DNA of 64,000 nucleotides from the NCBI GenBank assembly GCA_963965975.1, contig OZ014411.1, positions 13,470,501 through 13,534,500 of the forward strand, in the 5' to 3' direction. Of this stretch, positions 1 through 12,676 are shown in pieces. Every line of letters begins with the position of its first letter. Position 1 is the stretch's first letter. Position numbers and translations under genes: made by a program. The DNA is from Xestospongia bergquistia. Its lineage: Eukaryota; Porifera; Demospongiae; Haplosclerida; Petrosiidae. A model generated the notes under the pieces. That model was not told the origin of the DNA. It saw only the letters and a list, made by a program, of their open reading frames with translations, and did no database searches.

Positions 1-2529
1 CTGGCTTTGGTACATGTTTGAGTGTTGTTGGTAGTGGAAGTCTGCTAAGACCATCAGCATTTCCAATGTTTTTACCAGGATGATATTGAATAGAGTAGCA
101 ATAGCCACTTAGTGTTAGTGCCCATCTCTGAACTCTGGCAGAAGCAGTTGCTGGAATTCCTCGATTTTCTCCGAATAAATACATTAACAGTTTGCGATCT
201 GAATAAATAGAATATGTGCGACCATACAGATATTGGTGGTACCGTTTCACTCCAATAGCAAGTGCTTCTTTGTCAACTTGAGAGCTTTTTTTTTTCGACA
301 AATGTGAGAGCTCGAGAAACATAACTTATAGGGTAATCGGTTCCATCTTCCATTTGGTGAGCTAATACCACTCCCACTCCTACTGGTGAGGTGTCACACA
401 ATATTAACAGTTTTGAACAGTTATAATGAACAAGTAGATTAGGCGACTGTAGAAATGACTTAGCTCATACAAAGGCATTATCTTGTTCCTTCAACTACCT
501 CCACGATACATTTTTCTGTAATAACTTATAGAGAGGTGACAAAATAGTTGACATATTGGGTATAAATTTACTGTAATAAATAATTAAACCTAGGAATGCT
601 TTTAATTGTGATCGATTTGTAGGCCCATTTATTGCTCTAACCTCTTCATCTGTGGGTTGAAGTCCTTCTTACTTATTTTGTGTCCAAGATACTCAACGCT
701 GGGAAGTAAGAACTGACACTTGAGCTTCTTTAACCGCATTTCAGCTCATTCTAATCTCGTGAGAATCTCACCTAGTGTCTTGAAATGCTCCTCCTCGGTA
801 CAGCCTGTGATCAGGATGTCATCAATATAAACTGCTACATGCTCTAGTCCTTGCAGTAGATTCTCCATTGTTCGCTGGAATATAGCGGGGGCAGAGGAGA
901 CCCCAAATGGTAACCTATTATACTCATATAGTCCTTTGTGTGTGTGTTCATGACCAGGTACTTTTTCACAGTCTCATCTAGCCACCATTGAAGATAGGCA
1001 TGAGATAAATCTAATTTAAATACGACTCCACCTGACATTTTAGTAAATAGTTCCTCAATAGTAAATAGTATAATAATACAACTAAATTATAGGAATTGTG
1101 TGTGAATCAACAACTATTGGCTGATTTGCTGTGACTATAGTCACCACATACTCTTATTGAGCCATCCTCCTTCATAATAGGAACTATTGAGGCAGCCCAT
1201 TCTGCTAACTGTACCTTCTGAATTTTGGACGGACTCGTAGGTCTATCAGTAGCCTCGCCTTCTCTCCTTCTATCGTTCCAAGCTCATCTCAGAACACAAT
1301 TTCATGGTCTGTCAGTATGGCTAGCAATTTACTTGCATTGAGTTTGTTTACTCTGTAGATATCTCTCCAGTCCAGTTTTAGTTCTGATAACCAATTTCGT
1401 CCTAATAGACTTGGACCTGATCAATGAGCAACAATGAGGGAATGTCTCTTCCTCTCTTCTCTGTGTTCTACTTCTATATTGACTCTTCCCACTGCTTTCA
1501 CCTCTTCTCCTGTGTATGTACGTAATATAATAGCAACTAGTTCTAGAGGTGGTGCATCATTGTAACTCCATAGTGTGTTGTATGTTAATTTACTGATAGT
1601 AGATACTGCAGCTCCCCTATAAATCTCTAGCTTTAATGGTTTTTTGTGAGCTGTCACTGTTACATAAATAGGCTTCTTATAATTTTTAGTAACCGTGTTC
1701 AAATCATAAACTTCTTCAACTGGGTTTCATTCTCTTCAAAAGTATTGGTGTGCTGGTTATTTCACTGGGAACATTCATTAGTCCCTTTCTGTTTCAATCT
1801 ACACACTTTTGCTATGTGTCCTCTTTTATGACAAAAATGGCAAACAGCTTCTGCAAATCTACACTTAGGGGGAGTGTTTACCTCCACACCTATAACAACT
1901 CTGTACAGTAGATTTCCACCTACTATGGTTTTGTAGTTGTGGTTTCTTCCCTTGGAAATGTTCAGCTTCTTTCACAACTGGTTTCTCTGCTCCAGCTAAT
2001 GCCAAATCATTTGCATCTCTGGCAGCTGAATCCATTAACTGAGCGATCTCAAAGAGACTCTCAAAGTCGGTCTTCTTTTCCACGAGTAGGCGACACTGTA
2101 TCTGCTTATTATTAATACCGCAGATAAGACAATCTCTGAGCATGTCCTTCAAAGAATCTCCATAGTCATAGTGTATAGCTATATGCCGTAACTCTTCTAC
2201 ATACTTTGCAACTGACTCAACCTCAGCTCTGATGCGTGTGAAACGTTGTACGGAAACGATCGGTTTCGGGTTAAATTGCTGCTTCACAAGCTGAACTATC
2301 TCCTCATAGTATACTTCAGACGGTTTCTTTGGGGCTACGAGGTTTCTAATACTGTAGTATGTCTCCTTACCACACAATATACGTAGCGTTGCCCTCTTCT
2401 TTGCACCTTCCACGATGTCATGCGCGTCTAGATAGAAAGCAACACGCTCCATGTAGCTATCCCAGTCTTCCTTAAGAGGGTCGAATTCTCCCAAGGTTGA
2501 ATCATGACCTGCCATCTTCGTCGCCAACT
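1..2529 (-). mobile_element. Ty3/gypsy retrotransposon, 5' part, degenerate (gag-protease-RT-RNase H)
   Basis: Reading on minus from 2515, a gag-like protein of about 216 residues ends in a zinc knuckle (CYRCGGKHSP) and a second CCHC knuckle follows near 1815-1855 (CHFCHKRGHIAKVC). The protease segment (1421-1702) shows EIYRGAAVST where an active enzyme has an Asp-Thr/Ser-Gly motif, and GPSLLGRNWL follows it. Reverse transcriptase appears as KLDLSHAYLQ (near 990) and the catalytic VYIDDILITG (near 815). The RNase H end reads YHPGKNIGNADGLSRLP near the window edge. Integrase and the other LTR lie outside. Frames are broken by several stops and indels, and the protease lacks its catalytic residues, so the copy is dead. 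The upstream TTG-initiated extension of gag falls in the primer-binding site; ATG at 2513-2515 is the better start. The order protease-RT-RNase H assigns it to Ty3/gypsy. Confidence 0.93.
2509..2526 (-). other. Putative primer-binding site of the gypsy element
   Basis: The minus strand reads TGGCGACGAAGATGGCAG directly after the LTR end plus two bases. It starts with TGG, the complement of a tRNA CCA tail, and overlaps the first codons of the gag frame. The tRNA was not identified. Confidence 0.5.
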
Positions 2530-2640
2530 GTTACATATTTGAGTGATGGACAGTGAGTTCGATTTAAAAGGATCTTATACTGACAGTTACAAACTCAGAG
2601 CAACTATTGACATGTGGTCTTTACCACGCATGCGCATACA
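2529..2640 (-). repeat. Candidate 5' LTR of the gypsy element
   Basis: On minus this 112 bp segment starts TGTATGCGCATGCG and ends ATGTAACA, the TG...CA ends expected of an LTR. It stops two bases before a TGG that begins the putative primer-binding site. The partner LTR is off the window, so the outer edge at 2640 is an inference from the TG dinucleotide only. Confidence 0.5.
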
Positions 2641-2869
2641 TAACTAATAACAATAAGAATGAATAATAAAGTACAATGCATATATTAATACATAGCATAA
2701 TACTTGATACATTTTTTTGATTAATACAATGTCAATCACTGTAAATTTTTTTAGAGGGGGGAGTTTCCCCCAGTAGATAAAACCCAGTTTTCTTTAAGTA
2801 ATTGAAAAGTTTTTATATACTTCTAACATGTAGTTTCATAATAGAGAGCTTAAATTAATTTATTCTAGG

Positions 2870-3600
2870 ATGACTTTCAATGACCTAAGTTGAGTACTAA
2901 TCTACAAACATCTGTAATAGGATGTCCTTCACTAACTTATTGACAATCAAATCAATGGGTTGTAACTATCTGTACAATTTGTTAGAATTTAAACTACAAA
3001 GATATAATTATTTCAAGCATTTCATAACTTACATCAATGGTTGGTCCATTGAAGATATCAATTATTACAAGTGCAGAATGATTATCTAAGAGGTTTAACT
3101 CCTGCTTTTGATGTGCATACATGATACTAGACACTCTTTTTTCTCAACGAAACAAAGATTTTTAGTATAAATGATCATGACATGTCAAACAAATAGACTT
3201 CCATCATCTTTTAGTAAGCATACTTTATTGTACATGAAAAAGTGAATTGGAACAGAATTAAGACAATTACCTATGAAGGAGCCACATATCACCACATTCA
3301 TTCGCTTCTTGTCATCCAAGCCAGACATTTTAACATGTTCACAGTCTTTTCTTTGACATATCATCCTGGTACAACAAGACTTCCCACTTCATTACTAATA
3401 CCAAACTGAATGGATTTCCAACATCATTAATCAACATGTGCTGTATTAACATCTAGCAGTAACTGCTCTATTGGTTCAAATTTGGTCATAGCAATGTTTC
3501 TCACTGATCTACTTTTTCATTGACTAAGTTCATGCAATATAAGAGTCCTTTCTCTTGCTTCCAATTCCCTTATCTCTTCTTGTTAATTTTTGTAAGATAA
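2870..3600 (-). pseudogene. Decayed pogo/Tigger-like DDE transposase
   Basis: Minus-strand fragments align in order with the DDE_1 (Tigger/pogo) transposase core. GLDDKKRMNVVICGSF (near 3300) matches the usual G-DDKR-Q-T-V--GS block. HSALVIIDIFNGPTID (near 3060) matches the HPALVI-D-F-GQ strand that carries the second catalytic Asp. NCTDSYNPLI (near 2960) matches the N-T-QPLD loop, and KDILLQMF followed by YSTQV (near 2905) matches the following helix. Several in-frame stops and shifts separate the blocks, so no protein is made. No inverted repeats were located. The family call rests on the order and spacing of these blocks; a neighbouring DDE family is the main alternative. Confidence 0.72.
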
Positions 3601-5100
3601 TCAGTTAATTACAATATTCCGGGAATCTCCAGACTTGCTTGTGGTCAGTTGAAAGAATATCTTCATTCTTCATAACATATTGAAGACTTACATTAGCACA
3701 AAGACAGGGTGTAGATTGATAGTATCTTTTGAGATAGATGACCAACAGATGTTCCATCATAAGGTCATGTCTATTGTTATCTTAAATTTCATGGAACAGC
3801 TGCTTTCCAACTGATCATCTTTATATATGTGGTGTCCTCTAATCAATAATTGCACTTTGAAGTAAGTATGTACCTCCAACTGTATCTCGCCTGCACATAT
3901 ATATGTACACATGTGGAGGGTAATACCATAAAAAATAAAATGCAAAAATAAAATCACAAAAATTACTTCAAATAGCACTTCCTATACAAAGACAATTTTT
4001 TGTTAATGCTATGCCAATAATGACATTCTGTATCATTAGTCTCCTTTGAAACATGACATGGGAATACTCCCACTCCCCTAATAGCCTGGTAATAAGAATT
4101 GAAGAAGCTTGCAAAAACGTGCTGCATTTAGTATGTAGAATTGTTAATATCTTCAGGCCTAGGTATATGTAGTTCCTAACTTGTTACTAAAGATATCATT
4201 GAATATTCTACTACAGAGATTGATTTTCTTAGCTACAACGAAGTTTCATTCCTATTTTGTTGCTCATAACATTGTTACTGACAATTTCCCTAATATTTAT
4301 CATTGTTTATGAAGTGTACATCTTAAAAATCAATTCTGATTTCTTGTAATTACTACTCAAGTATATGTAGATGTTCACAGCAGTAGAACATGCTTGAATT
4401 GTAGATGATTTCATACTTTTGATAAAGTTACCTGTGTGTGTTGTAGCTATTGTCATCATTTTAACGGGTTTTCTGAGATAAGACAAAGTATAAATGGTAG
4501 CTAGTTTTGTTCTAAAAAAATAACTACTGGTCATGCCTTATATGCAGTGGTAACCTTTGACATGATACATTTGTTATATGTTCTGTACCTATAAAATTAT
4601 TATTCAAGAATTGACAGTTCATAATGTATAAAATGAATGGTTTTCAATGAAACCCTAATATAAATATATCAAATGAAATGTAAACTGAGTTACCATAATT
4701 CAAAATTGAAATTAAATTAATATTTCAGTCACTGGTTGTATTAAATGGCCATGGACACACTCGGCATATATGAACCTTACTCTGTATGTAAAATGGATGT
4801 CTCATGTTGTAATAATAATTGAAAGTAAGATTGATTTTCCCATTCAGGTAATATTATTTTTAGTTGTACAACAATAGCTTCATAGATGACTTTTGTTTTC
4901 TGGGTACCAAAAATCAAATCATATGACTATTTCATGCAACACGCCATGGCTTTTATAGAACTCAGGAATTTCAACAGAAATCAGAAGTGATATGGCTAAT
5001 GGATTGAATTCAGGAGAGAGTTATAGTTTATTGGAGTAAAAAAAAATTACAGTGTTATTTTTGGACTTACTGAGTTTTTATAACTATACATCTTTTTGCA
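3601..5100. other. AT-rich stretch without recognised genes
   Basis: Only short open frames without family signature occur here (for example 3757-3978 and 4307-4534 on minus). There are no splice-bounded coding blocks, RNA gene or clear repeat structure. It may contain unseen 5' exons or the promoter of the plus-strand ROCO gene. Confidence 0.5.
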
Positions 5101-5850
5101 GGAGGTGATCTCAGAGCTCTGGGAACTTTCACAAAACAGTTTTCACTTGGTCTCTTATTATAACTTTCAATCCACCTTTAGCAAGTCTTTTTAAATAAGG
5201 TGTTTTCTCTGATTGGCAGCTTTGTGAAACAAGGCAGACCAAGGATTTGTTGAAGATGATAACCCTTGATAAAGTTTACCTCCACTAGAATTAAAAATCA
5301 AGAAGTACTTAAGAAGTCATAAATATCTGTCTATAAATTCAGAAAAACATAAATCTTCAGATGTTTTGTATATAGCAGAAGACTGTGTGGCAGTTTCTCT
5401 TAAAAACACCTTTTTCTAAAAGAATAGCTCTCAAATCTCTAGTATGTTGACTTTTTCAAGTGACATCTTTGAATATGTAAAACTACAAACCAATACAATC
5501 TATGATGAAACCTTGTGTAAAGTATCTTTATAGCCAGCACTTTCTAGTTATTCTTACTTCTGAAAAAGACAGTATTTAATGGATCCTATAGCTACTCTTT
5601 TGACTGTTATGCTATCTTCTGGAATAGCAGAACCTAACTCTAGGTCAGGCTTTACAAAATGAGGATAAGTATATCTTAACCTTTGGCTTCAACTGCAAAG
5701 GAACTATGTTCCATCATCTTTTACCAATTATGGAAGGAGTGCCTATGTATAAGTTGGGATTTTACTGTGAAATGTCTGAAATTGCGCTATTCATGAAAAT
5801 GTTTCCCTTAGAATATTTCCATCATACAATATTTACTATCAACAGATAGT
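5100..5850 (-). pseudogene. Unidentified decayed coding region
   Basis: Minus-strand translation gives several open blocks with protein-like composition but in different frames, for example LELGSAIPEDSITVKRVAIG (near 5600) and YQGLSSSTNPWSALFHKAAN (near 5240), separated by stops. Exon borders are not evident. I could not match it to a family; a transposon-encoded protein is the likeliest source given its surroundings. Evidence that it was coding at all is moderate. Confidence 0.3.
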
Positions 5851-6053
5851 CTTGACTAGTTATTCTTGACCAGTGTCATATGATATATATGTCCATGAGC
5901 ACATGGTTTGCATTATAGGAGAGAATATTTTGCACTAATGATGTAGTTTATTAAACATTTGACAGTGAGATACCCAATACTTAGGGTTTAATCTTTATAT
6001 CTATGTTTTACTTTGACTCATATCATATCTCTTTATATTATTATGTCATGTAG

Positions 6054-9000
6054 TATGGTCGCACAGCACTTCATGCAGCATATTGGACTAAAAATGATGT
6101 CATTACAAAGATGTTAGTTAATGCTAATGCCAACAATTTAGAAGCTGTAAAAACTGTAAGTCATAATGTTATTAGTTTATATGCATATTTATATATGCAG
6201 TGTGTCTCTTTAAGTTGTTTTCTATTTGTAATGCTTATTATGATTTATATTTTATGTAATTATAGCATTTGCAACATACAGATATATATAAATAAACATA
6301 TATATGTATATATATTCATGTGAATCATATAAGTACAGTAATTATTAGTTAATGTTGTTTGGGTAATAGAAGAACAATTTGCTGGAATAATATTCAATAG
6401 TGTAACAATGTATTTGCGCATTTTGAAGTACATACATACACTAAGTATAAGTGTTCTATACAAATGTATATACATTTTACAATTCAGAAGAGTATTATGT
6501 TTTAGTGTGAACAGTAAGAAATTTTATCGCTTCTATTTAGGACACTTTACTTTTGGAATCTTCAAGAGAAGGACAATTGGAAGGGGTTAAGGATGCTCTG
6601 TCAAGTGGAGCTATTGTTAACATTGGAAACAATGTATGCTGACTTGTCATTGATAATGTTAAGTATATGTACACAACAATGAGGGTTATATTGTAGATAC
6701 AGGTACTGTGTAAAACAAACCCAATGGCTAACAGACCCAACTGGTAGTTTATTTCCCTATGAAATTTTAATGAGAGTATATGCCTCATAACAGTCATGAG
6801 TACTTGATAACAGATTATGAATATTTATCAAGAAAGTGGTTATGACTTCATGTATATATTGACCACATCAGTGTTTTTCCTAATAAATTGTCTAATTTTA
6901 GTTTACGCTAAAGAAATTTTTTCTCATGACTGGAAATGAAACTAACTCCATTTTATTCAAACACATTTATATAATTATACTAATCTGTATTTGTTGTGTG
7001 TGTTATTTGTCCGCATGTGTGTTATTTGTCCTTTTACACATACCCCATAGTGGTCCATGAGTACTTGATAACAGATTAATGGATATTTGTCAGACAATAG
7101 TTATCACTTCATGTAATAGCAATTGAATATTGACCACATCAGTGTTTTGCATAATGAATTGTTAATAAGAGGTTTAATGTTGATTTAACCTCATGCTGAA
7201 GAAGTTTTTGCTCATGACTTCGAATGAGATTTGAAACATTTTTTCAAGTATTGTTATGTCATTCATAATAACCTACATTTGTTATGTATATTTTACATAT
7301 ACATAGGATGATCAAACTGCTTTGTACATTGCATCTAAGAAAGGCAATAATGAATGTGTTCAACTTCTTCTTAAAGCCAATGCTAACCCTGACATTGCTG
7401 ATTGTGTAAGTTGTGACATACATTTTATGGTTTATTCAATAAAAAAGAAAAAGAACGGTATATAGCATATACAATGTTCTAAAACTTTTTCTTAATAATT
7501 ATCTATTGTTGGAAGGAAACATTCTGTGTTTTATTTAATCACTTTTGTGTCATTTATATTTAGCATTTATTTGTTATTTGTCCTCTTACATATACATAGA
7601 ATGGCCAAACCGCTTTGTACATTGCATCTGAGAAAGGCAATAATGAATGTGTTCAGTTTCTTCTTAAAACCAATGCTAAGCCTGACATTGCTTTAGTTTC
7701 CTATTGCTTTATAAATTGAGTCACTTCATTTACAATAAGTAACAATTTTCTGGTTTTATAGTCTATTGAGCTAGACCCTACTGTTTGCTTATGACGAAGA
7801 AGGATCTAGCAAAGGTCACTTTAGAACTTCAACTAATTATAATAAGTGTAAACAAGGAAACCATACATACACTACAACATTAACATTTAATACATGTTAT
7901 TTAATACAGATTAAGAGACTTTATAGACCAGATGTATCAATTTATATATTTTAGTTTCACCTTACAAGCATCAAACAACTTATAACACTTTATACTTGCA
8001 AGATATTAGTGAGCCAAAAGATGATGTCCATAATAGTGTTAATTCCTGCTACCTATGCATGTAATCTTGGTAGTGGAATATGATTGGTCAACTGAAATAT
8101 ACTCAATTGTGACCTTCCTTCCCTTTTGCATATCAGTAAAGAGGAGGGTGTAGCTTAATAGAGTAGTCTTATTATTACTAGCCTAGTTGTTTTATCCTGT
8201 CATTGGGGGCCTATTACATGCAAAATAATTGGTATAACAAATAAAGATGTATGGAAACTATTGGAGTAGTTTTGCATTATAATACATGACAATTAGTAGC
8301 CATATGCCATAAATATTTCACCAATCCGTTAATTAGTACAAATTGCTTATTGTTTCTTGCCACATAATAACTATCTTGCTAAAATGTACAAAATACTATA
8401 ACTGTAAATAAGGTAAACTTTGAAATGGAAGTATAACTAAAGTGATTCTAACAATCAATCACACATTCAAATCTATAATAAAAGAAATGTCAATTATTAC
8501 AATTTAGGATGGTAATACGCCTCTTCACGCTGCTTGCCGAGGTTGCTATGGTGACGTTGTGAAGCCTCTTTTATCTTCAGGAAAGGTCAATCCAATGGCT
8601 AGGAACAAACGTAATCAAACAGCCATGGAACTTGCTTATCGTGACAATGTCAATCGCTTCAGTATTTTAAAAATGTTTGAGCCATTTGAACAATGTCGAA
8701 AAGATTTTCCTGTGGAATCCTACAGCAAAGTTTTTTTCTGTGGTAATACTGGTGCAGGTAAAAGTTCACTTGCAGCAGTCATTATGGAACGAGCTAAGAA
8801 GCCACCTAATTACATGTTCCATACATCTGATCCCATTCCAGTAGAACTACTTACTACTGGAATTAATGCACATACCTTTTCAAGTCATGAAGTGGGAAAT
8901 ATTGTCCTTTATGATCTTGCAGGTCATAAGGAGTATTACAGCAGTCATGCAGCAATTCTAGAAAATCTCATGCTAAGTGCACCTGCTGTTTTTGCTATAC

Positions 9001-11859
9001 TTTTGAAGATGATCGAGAATCTCGACATCATTGAAAGGGATTTGTACTACTGGTTTAATTTTATAAAGAATGCCAGTCTTCAATTATCAAGCTCAAGGCC
9101 ATCTCAAATACTTGTCATTGGAAGTCGACTAGATAAACTGACTAATGGTTATGAGAAAATTTCTAAATTAGTTGCTAAAGTTGCCGAAAAAGCTAATCAT
9201 TCACAAGAATATGTTGGATTCCTACCTATGGAATGTCATCGTCCTGGAGGAAAAAATGTCAACAAGTTTGTCACTATGCTCTCTCATAGCTGCAAAGCTT
9301 TACTTGATCGATCTGATAAAATTAGTTTCTACTGCCATGTTCAATTCTCCTTTTTGCAATTGCTTCGAAATGAAGAGAATATTATAGCCATTAGCCTGAT
9401 GGAGCTATGTGCTGTATTACAAAAGCGTGATGACCCCTCACTACCTTCTGAAAGGTCAGTCTTATTAGAATTCCTAACCACTTTAAATGACAAGGGTCTC
9501 ATCTTATTCTTTAAAAATGAGGATGATGCTAAAAGTTGGGTAGTTATTGACAGATCTGCTCTTCTCACTGAAGTCAATGGTGTTCTCTTTGCTCCTAAGG
9601 AAATTGAACATGCCCATCAAAATATTGCTAGTAATACTGGCATTGTGCCTAAGTCTATTTTGGAAAGGTTATTTCCAAACCACAATATTGATATGGTAGT
9701 TGGGTTCCTTAGGAGTCTTCAGTTCTGTCATGTTTTAGAATCAAATACACTACAAAAGTTCAAAACCAATATATCCGCTTCAATTCCTCCCCCATCAGAA
9801 GAGCTCTTATTTTTTCCATCCCTCATTAAAGCTGAGCCCCCTTCAGATATTAAAATAGAAAATGGGTTGGGATGGTGCCTCTGGTGTCCTGATCATAACC
9901 AATTCCTCTCAACACGATTTCTTCATCTTCTCCTTTTCATCCTTTCCTACAATTTTTGTCTTCCACGCCATAATAGAGCTGGAAAATTTGCTGATGATCC
10001 ACGAATCTTAAAATTAGCTCGTCGTTGTGATGTATGGATGAATGGCATTTATTGGGTGAATGATGGTGATGAAGTCAAAGTTATTGTCGAAGTAACAGAA
10101 CATTATCGTTGTGTTACTGTAGCTACATCAGTAAATGATGGTGAAAAAAGCCACAAAGTCTTCAATGATGTTGTCCAGACCATATTAACATTAAAGAGTC
10201 AGACACACTCATTCGAATGTGAGGAGTATCTCATTGCTCCTAGTGATGTAGGAAAAGCTCGTAGTCTTCTCATGGATAAACGCACACTTTACAATATAAA
10301 AGATGTTGCTCGATTAGTGCTTACAAAAGGTAAAGTTAGAGATGACAGCGACACCAAGTGGGTGGGCATTGGAGAGATTGTGGGAGTGAATGATCCTTTT
10401 CTTTGCATTGCTCCTTCAGTCACAAAAGCACTATTCAGTGATAAACTGTCACTTCAAGAGGACCACCTTCAACACATAGCGAATACATGTTCTTATTTCT
10501 CATCATCACTCTTATTATCAAGTCATATATCAGTAAAGGAACGTTGTAGTCAACTTAGTGTGTTTGCTGGACGTAACCCTTTGGTAAGTATAAGTTTCAA
10601 TAATCTATTGTCAATTTGTTGTGCATTATACTTATACCACATTCTGTACTGTATCATACTTACATTATATTCATACTTCATTTGTCATAGGATCTTGCAT
10701 ATCCTCCATTAAATGAAGAATACATAGAAACTATATCTGAGCAACTCCTCTTTAAAGGTTTGTGTATAATGTTAGTGGCTCTTAAATATTAGTTATAGTG
10801 CAGCAGTAATATAAAAAAAAGCCTAAGAGCCACAGGCTCAAGGGTTGTTCATGTTGCAACGTTTATATATAATAGAAGCAACATCTTAGTTTACATGTGG
10901 TTTTCCTTAATATTGAAGTAATATGTGGAAGTGTATACTTCTTTTGTTATTATAGCTCACTCTGCAAGCACTTCTTTCAATACTATTCCTTCTGCCAACA
11001 TGTCTAGTAGTTCTCCTTCTATCCATATGCCATCATCATATCATCAATTAGGAATTTCTGATGAATTATTGTGTAAGTTATGAAATGTGAAAATTAATGG
11101 CAAATTTTGTCATTGAGTTAGTTGAATCATCTTTAATATTTTCTCATTATTAGGTAAACAACCTAAGAAAAAGCACCTAAATACAGTACTTCATGAAATT
11201 AAGTACATGTGGAATATTATTGGTGAACAACTTGCTGTGCATTATGGTGATATAAAGTCTGCTGAACGTAAAGTGGATGATACCACAATTCTCTCAGAAG
11301 TCCTTCAGGTGTGGATAGATAAGAGAACGTCTGAAGTGTCTTGGAAAAAGATCATCACAGTTGTTGAGGATCCACCTGTACAAAACAAACAAGTAGCTGA
11401 GAATATATTTCACTTCTTAAAAAGTCCTGATATCAAGAATGAATACATCTCTTCTGATCAACTTGGTAAAGTTAAAAAATTTCATTTAGCAATTGTTCCT
11501 GTGTCACTCTATAGGTCAAGCAACTACTACTTTTAATCCTCCTTCTCCAATTCAACAAAAACCAATTGAGATGGAAGGTATAACTATATAGTTATAATGT
11601 TAAATGAGAGAAATAGTATAACTATAATAAGAAAATTAGGTATCTTACATTAAATGTTTCCTTATTTCGATTTAATCAATGCTATCATATTGTATTCTGA
11701 AATCTTGTTAAATTATATTTAGGCTGTTTTGAGTGTGTTTTCTGGATGAATTTTGTTTTCTTTTTTTCTCCCTAGGAAAGGATTAGCTGGTCTATGGTGC
11801 TGTTGGGAACCACTTTTGTTGCTGTTATAATCTATTTTATACATATAGTAATAAACTAG
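6054..11859 (+). CDS. Ankyrin-Roc-COR-Death domain protein (ROCO family), multi-exon
   Basis: Exons: 6054-6155, 6541-6633, 7307-7405, 7600-7695 (weak donor), 8508-10583, 10691-10757, 10956-11072, 11154-11465, 11515-11577, then a tail near 11776-11859. Junction phases agree throughout up to 11577. The first four exons and the start of the fifth encode ankyrin repeats, one per phase-0 exon. Exon five then carries a Roc GTPase: P-loop GNTGAGKS (8742-8765), G3 DLAGH (near 8913) and a weak G4 (SRLD, near 9123). A COR-type winged-helix region follows (about 9320-9960). Exon 11154-11465 is a Death domain with the typical LSEVLQVWIDKRT and PPVQNKQVAENI blocks. Such proteins couple a GTPase switch to Death-domain adaptors in the cytosol. 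The 5' end, including the start codon, was not found. The 692-codon core exon is free of stops, so I treat the gene as functional. Confidence 0.88.
6795..7695 (+). repeat. Tandem duplication of an ankyrin exon and flanking intron
   Basis: Exons 7307-7405 and 7600-7695 encode near-identical repeats (TALYIASKKGNNECVQLLL against TALYIASEKGNNECVQFLL), and the intron sequence just before each acceptor matches. In the second copy the end of the exon and its GTAAGT donor have decayed to gtttcc. Upstream, intron blocks starting at 6795 and 7056 are also copies of each other (both start CATGAGTACTTGATAACAGA). Repeat number was evidently changing by tandem duplication. Confidence 0.8.
11723..11859 (+). 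CDS. Possible C-terminal transmembrane tail exon(s) of the ROCO gene
   Basis: After a ctccctag acceptor at 11775, one frame gives 27 codons (ERISWSM, then about 20 hydrophobic residues) ending in TAG at 11857-11859. This resembles a tail anchor. The exon ending at 11577 is in phase 1, which would read into TAG after two codons, so direct splicing loses the tail. A 14-base micro-exon at 11723-11736 (after ttatatttag, before gttttc) would restore the frame and add CFEC. The alternative is read-through of the 11577 donor, with termination at TAG a few codons on. AATAAA lies at 11850-11855. Confidence 0.35.
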
Positions 11860-11869
11860 AATGTAGACT

Positions 11870-12676
11870 TTGTTTTGCACATTGATTTTGTTTACTTTTT
11901 GATTTATTCTGAGTCAACAACTATTCTTTGAAATTACATGTATCAAAACAATGAGACTGAACCTTATACTGTTAATGATATAGGAAATATATTACAAACA
12001 TATAACCTATAATAATGATGTATGTGACGACTTGATAGATTAGTTATAGAAGAGTGTGGGAGATGGTAGAATAAACAAATATATGCAAGAGAAACAAGGC
12101 AGGCATGCACTGAGTTATGGAGATAATGTTCAACTCTGTGGTTGCTCATGATCACTATATACTGAGGAGATATATAACTAACACTTATTAAAACTAATAT
12201 GGTTAATGGATGGACAGCTGGTGTTGTGATTATAGGCTTCTTTAGATCTAAAACCACTCCCATGTATCCATTTTTTAAAGAATAAGTTGTATATATATAA
12301 TAATTATATATAATATATAATAATTGTATATATATATATAATAATTCTAAAGTTTATTTTATTTTGGACTTTTTGACAATTAGAATCTAAGTGATATCAA
12401 AGCTGCACTCATCAATATTATAATCTAGTATTTTGTGCATCTATGTATTGCTAGTTATGTATATTGCTATCATTAATACTTTGTTTGTATTTGGATTATT
12501 AGTATATAAACTTTTCCTACATATATCAATTTTAAAGAAAGTGTTAATACATTTCAGATGTATTTCTGATATTTAAAGCTATGCAAGATTACTGAAGATT
12601 ATTGCAAAATACAGCTTATATGTTCACTATTGCAAATTTTTTCTGCAAGAAATATTACCCAGATTATTTCTTGCAG
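11870..12676. other. Noncoding AT-rich interval with TA-rich simple repeat
   Basis: This is the 3' flank of the ROCO gene. A TA/TAA-rich low-complexity patch lies at about 12288-12350. The minus-strand open frame at 11964-12263 has no domain signature and skewed composition, so I do not call it. Confidence 0.5.

Noticed and set aside
1646..1831. Plus open frames in the gypsy region (also 844-1038 as a free gene)
   Set aside because: Antisense shadow or a fragment of the retrotransposon polyprotein.
8559..10712. Taking ATG 8559 as the start and 10712 as the end of the ROCO protein
   Set aside because: ATG 8559 lies inside an ankyrin repeat of an exon beginning at 8508, and the frame after 10583 is intron read-through past a GTAAGT donor.
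11964..12263. Minus open frame of 99 codons
   Set aside because: Skewed composition, no domain, no splice context.
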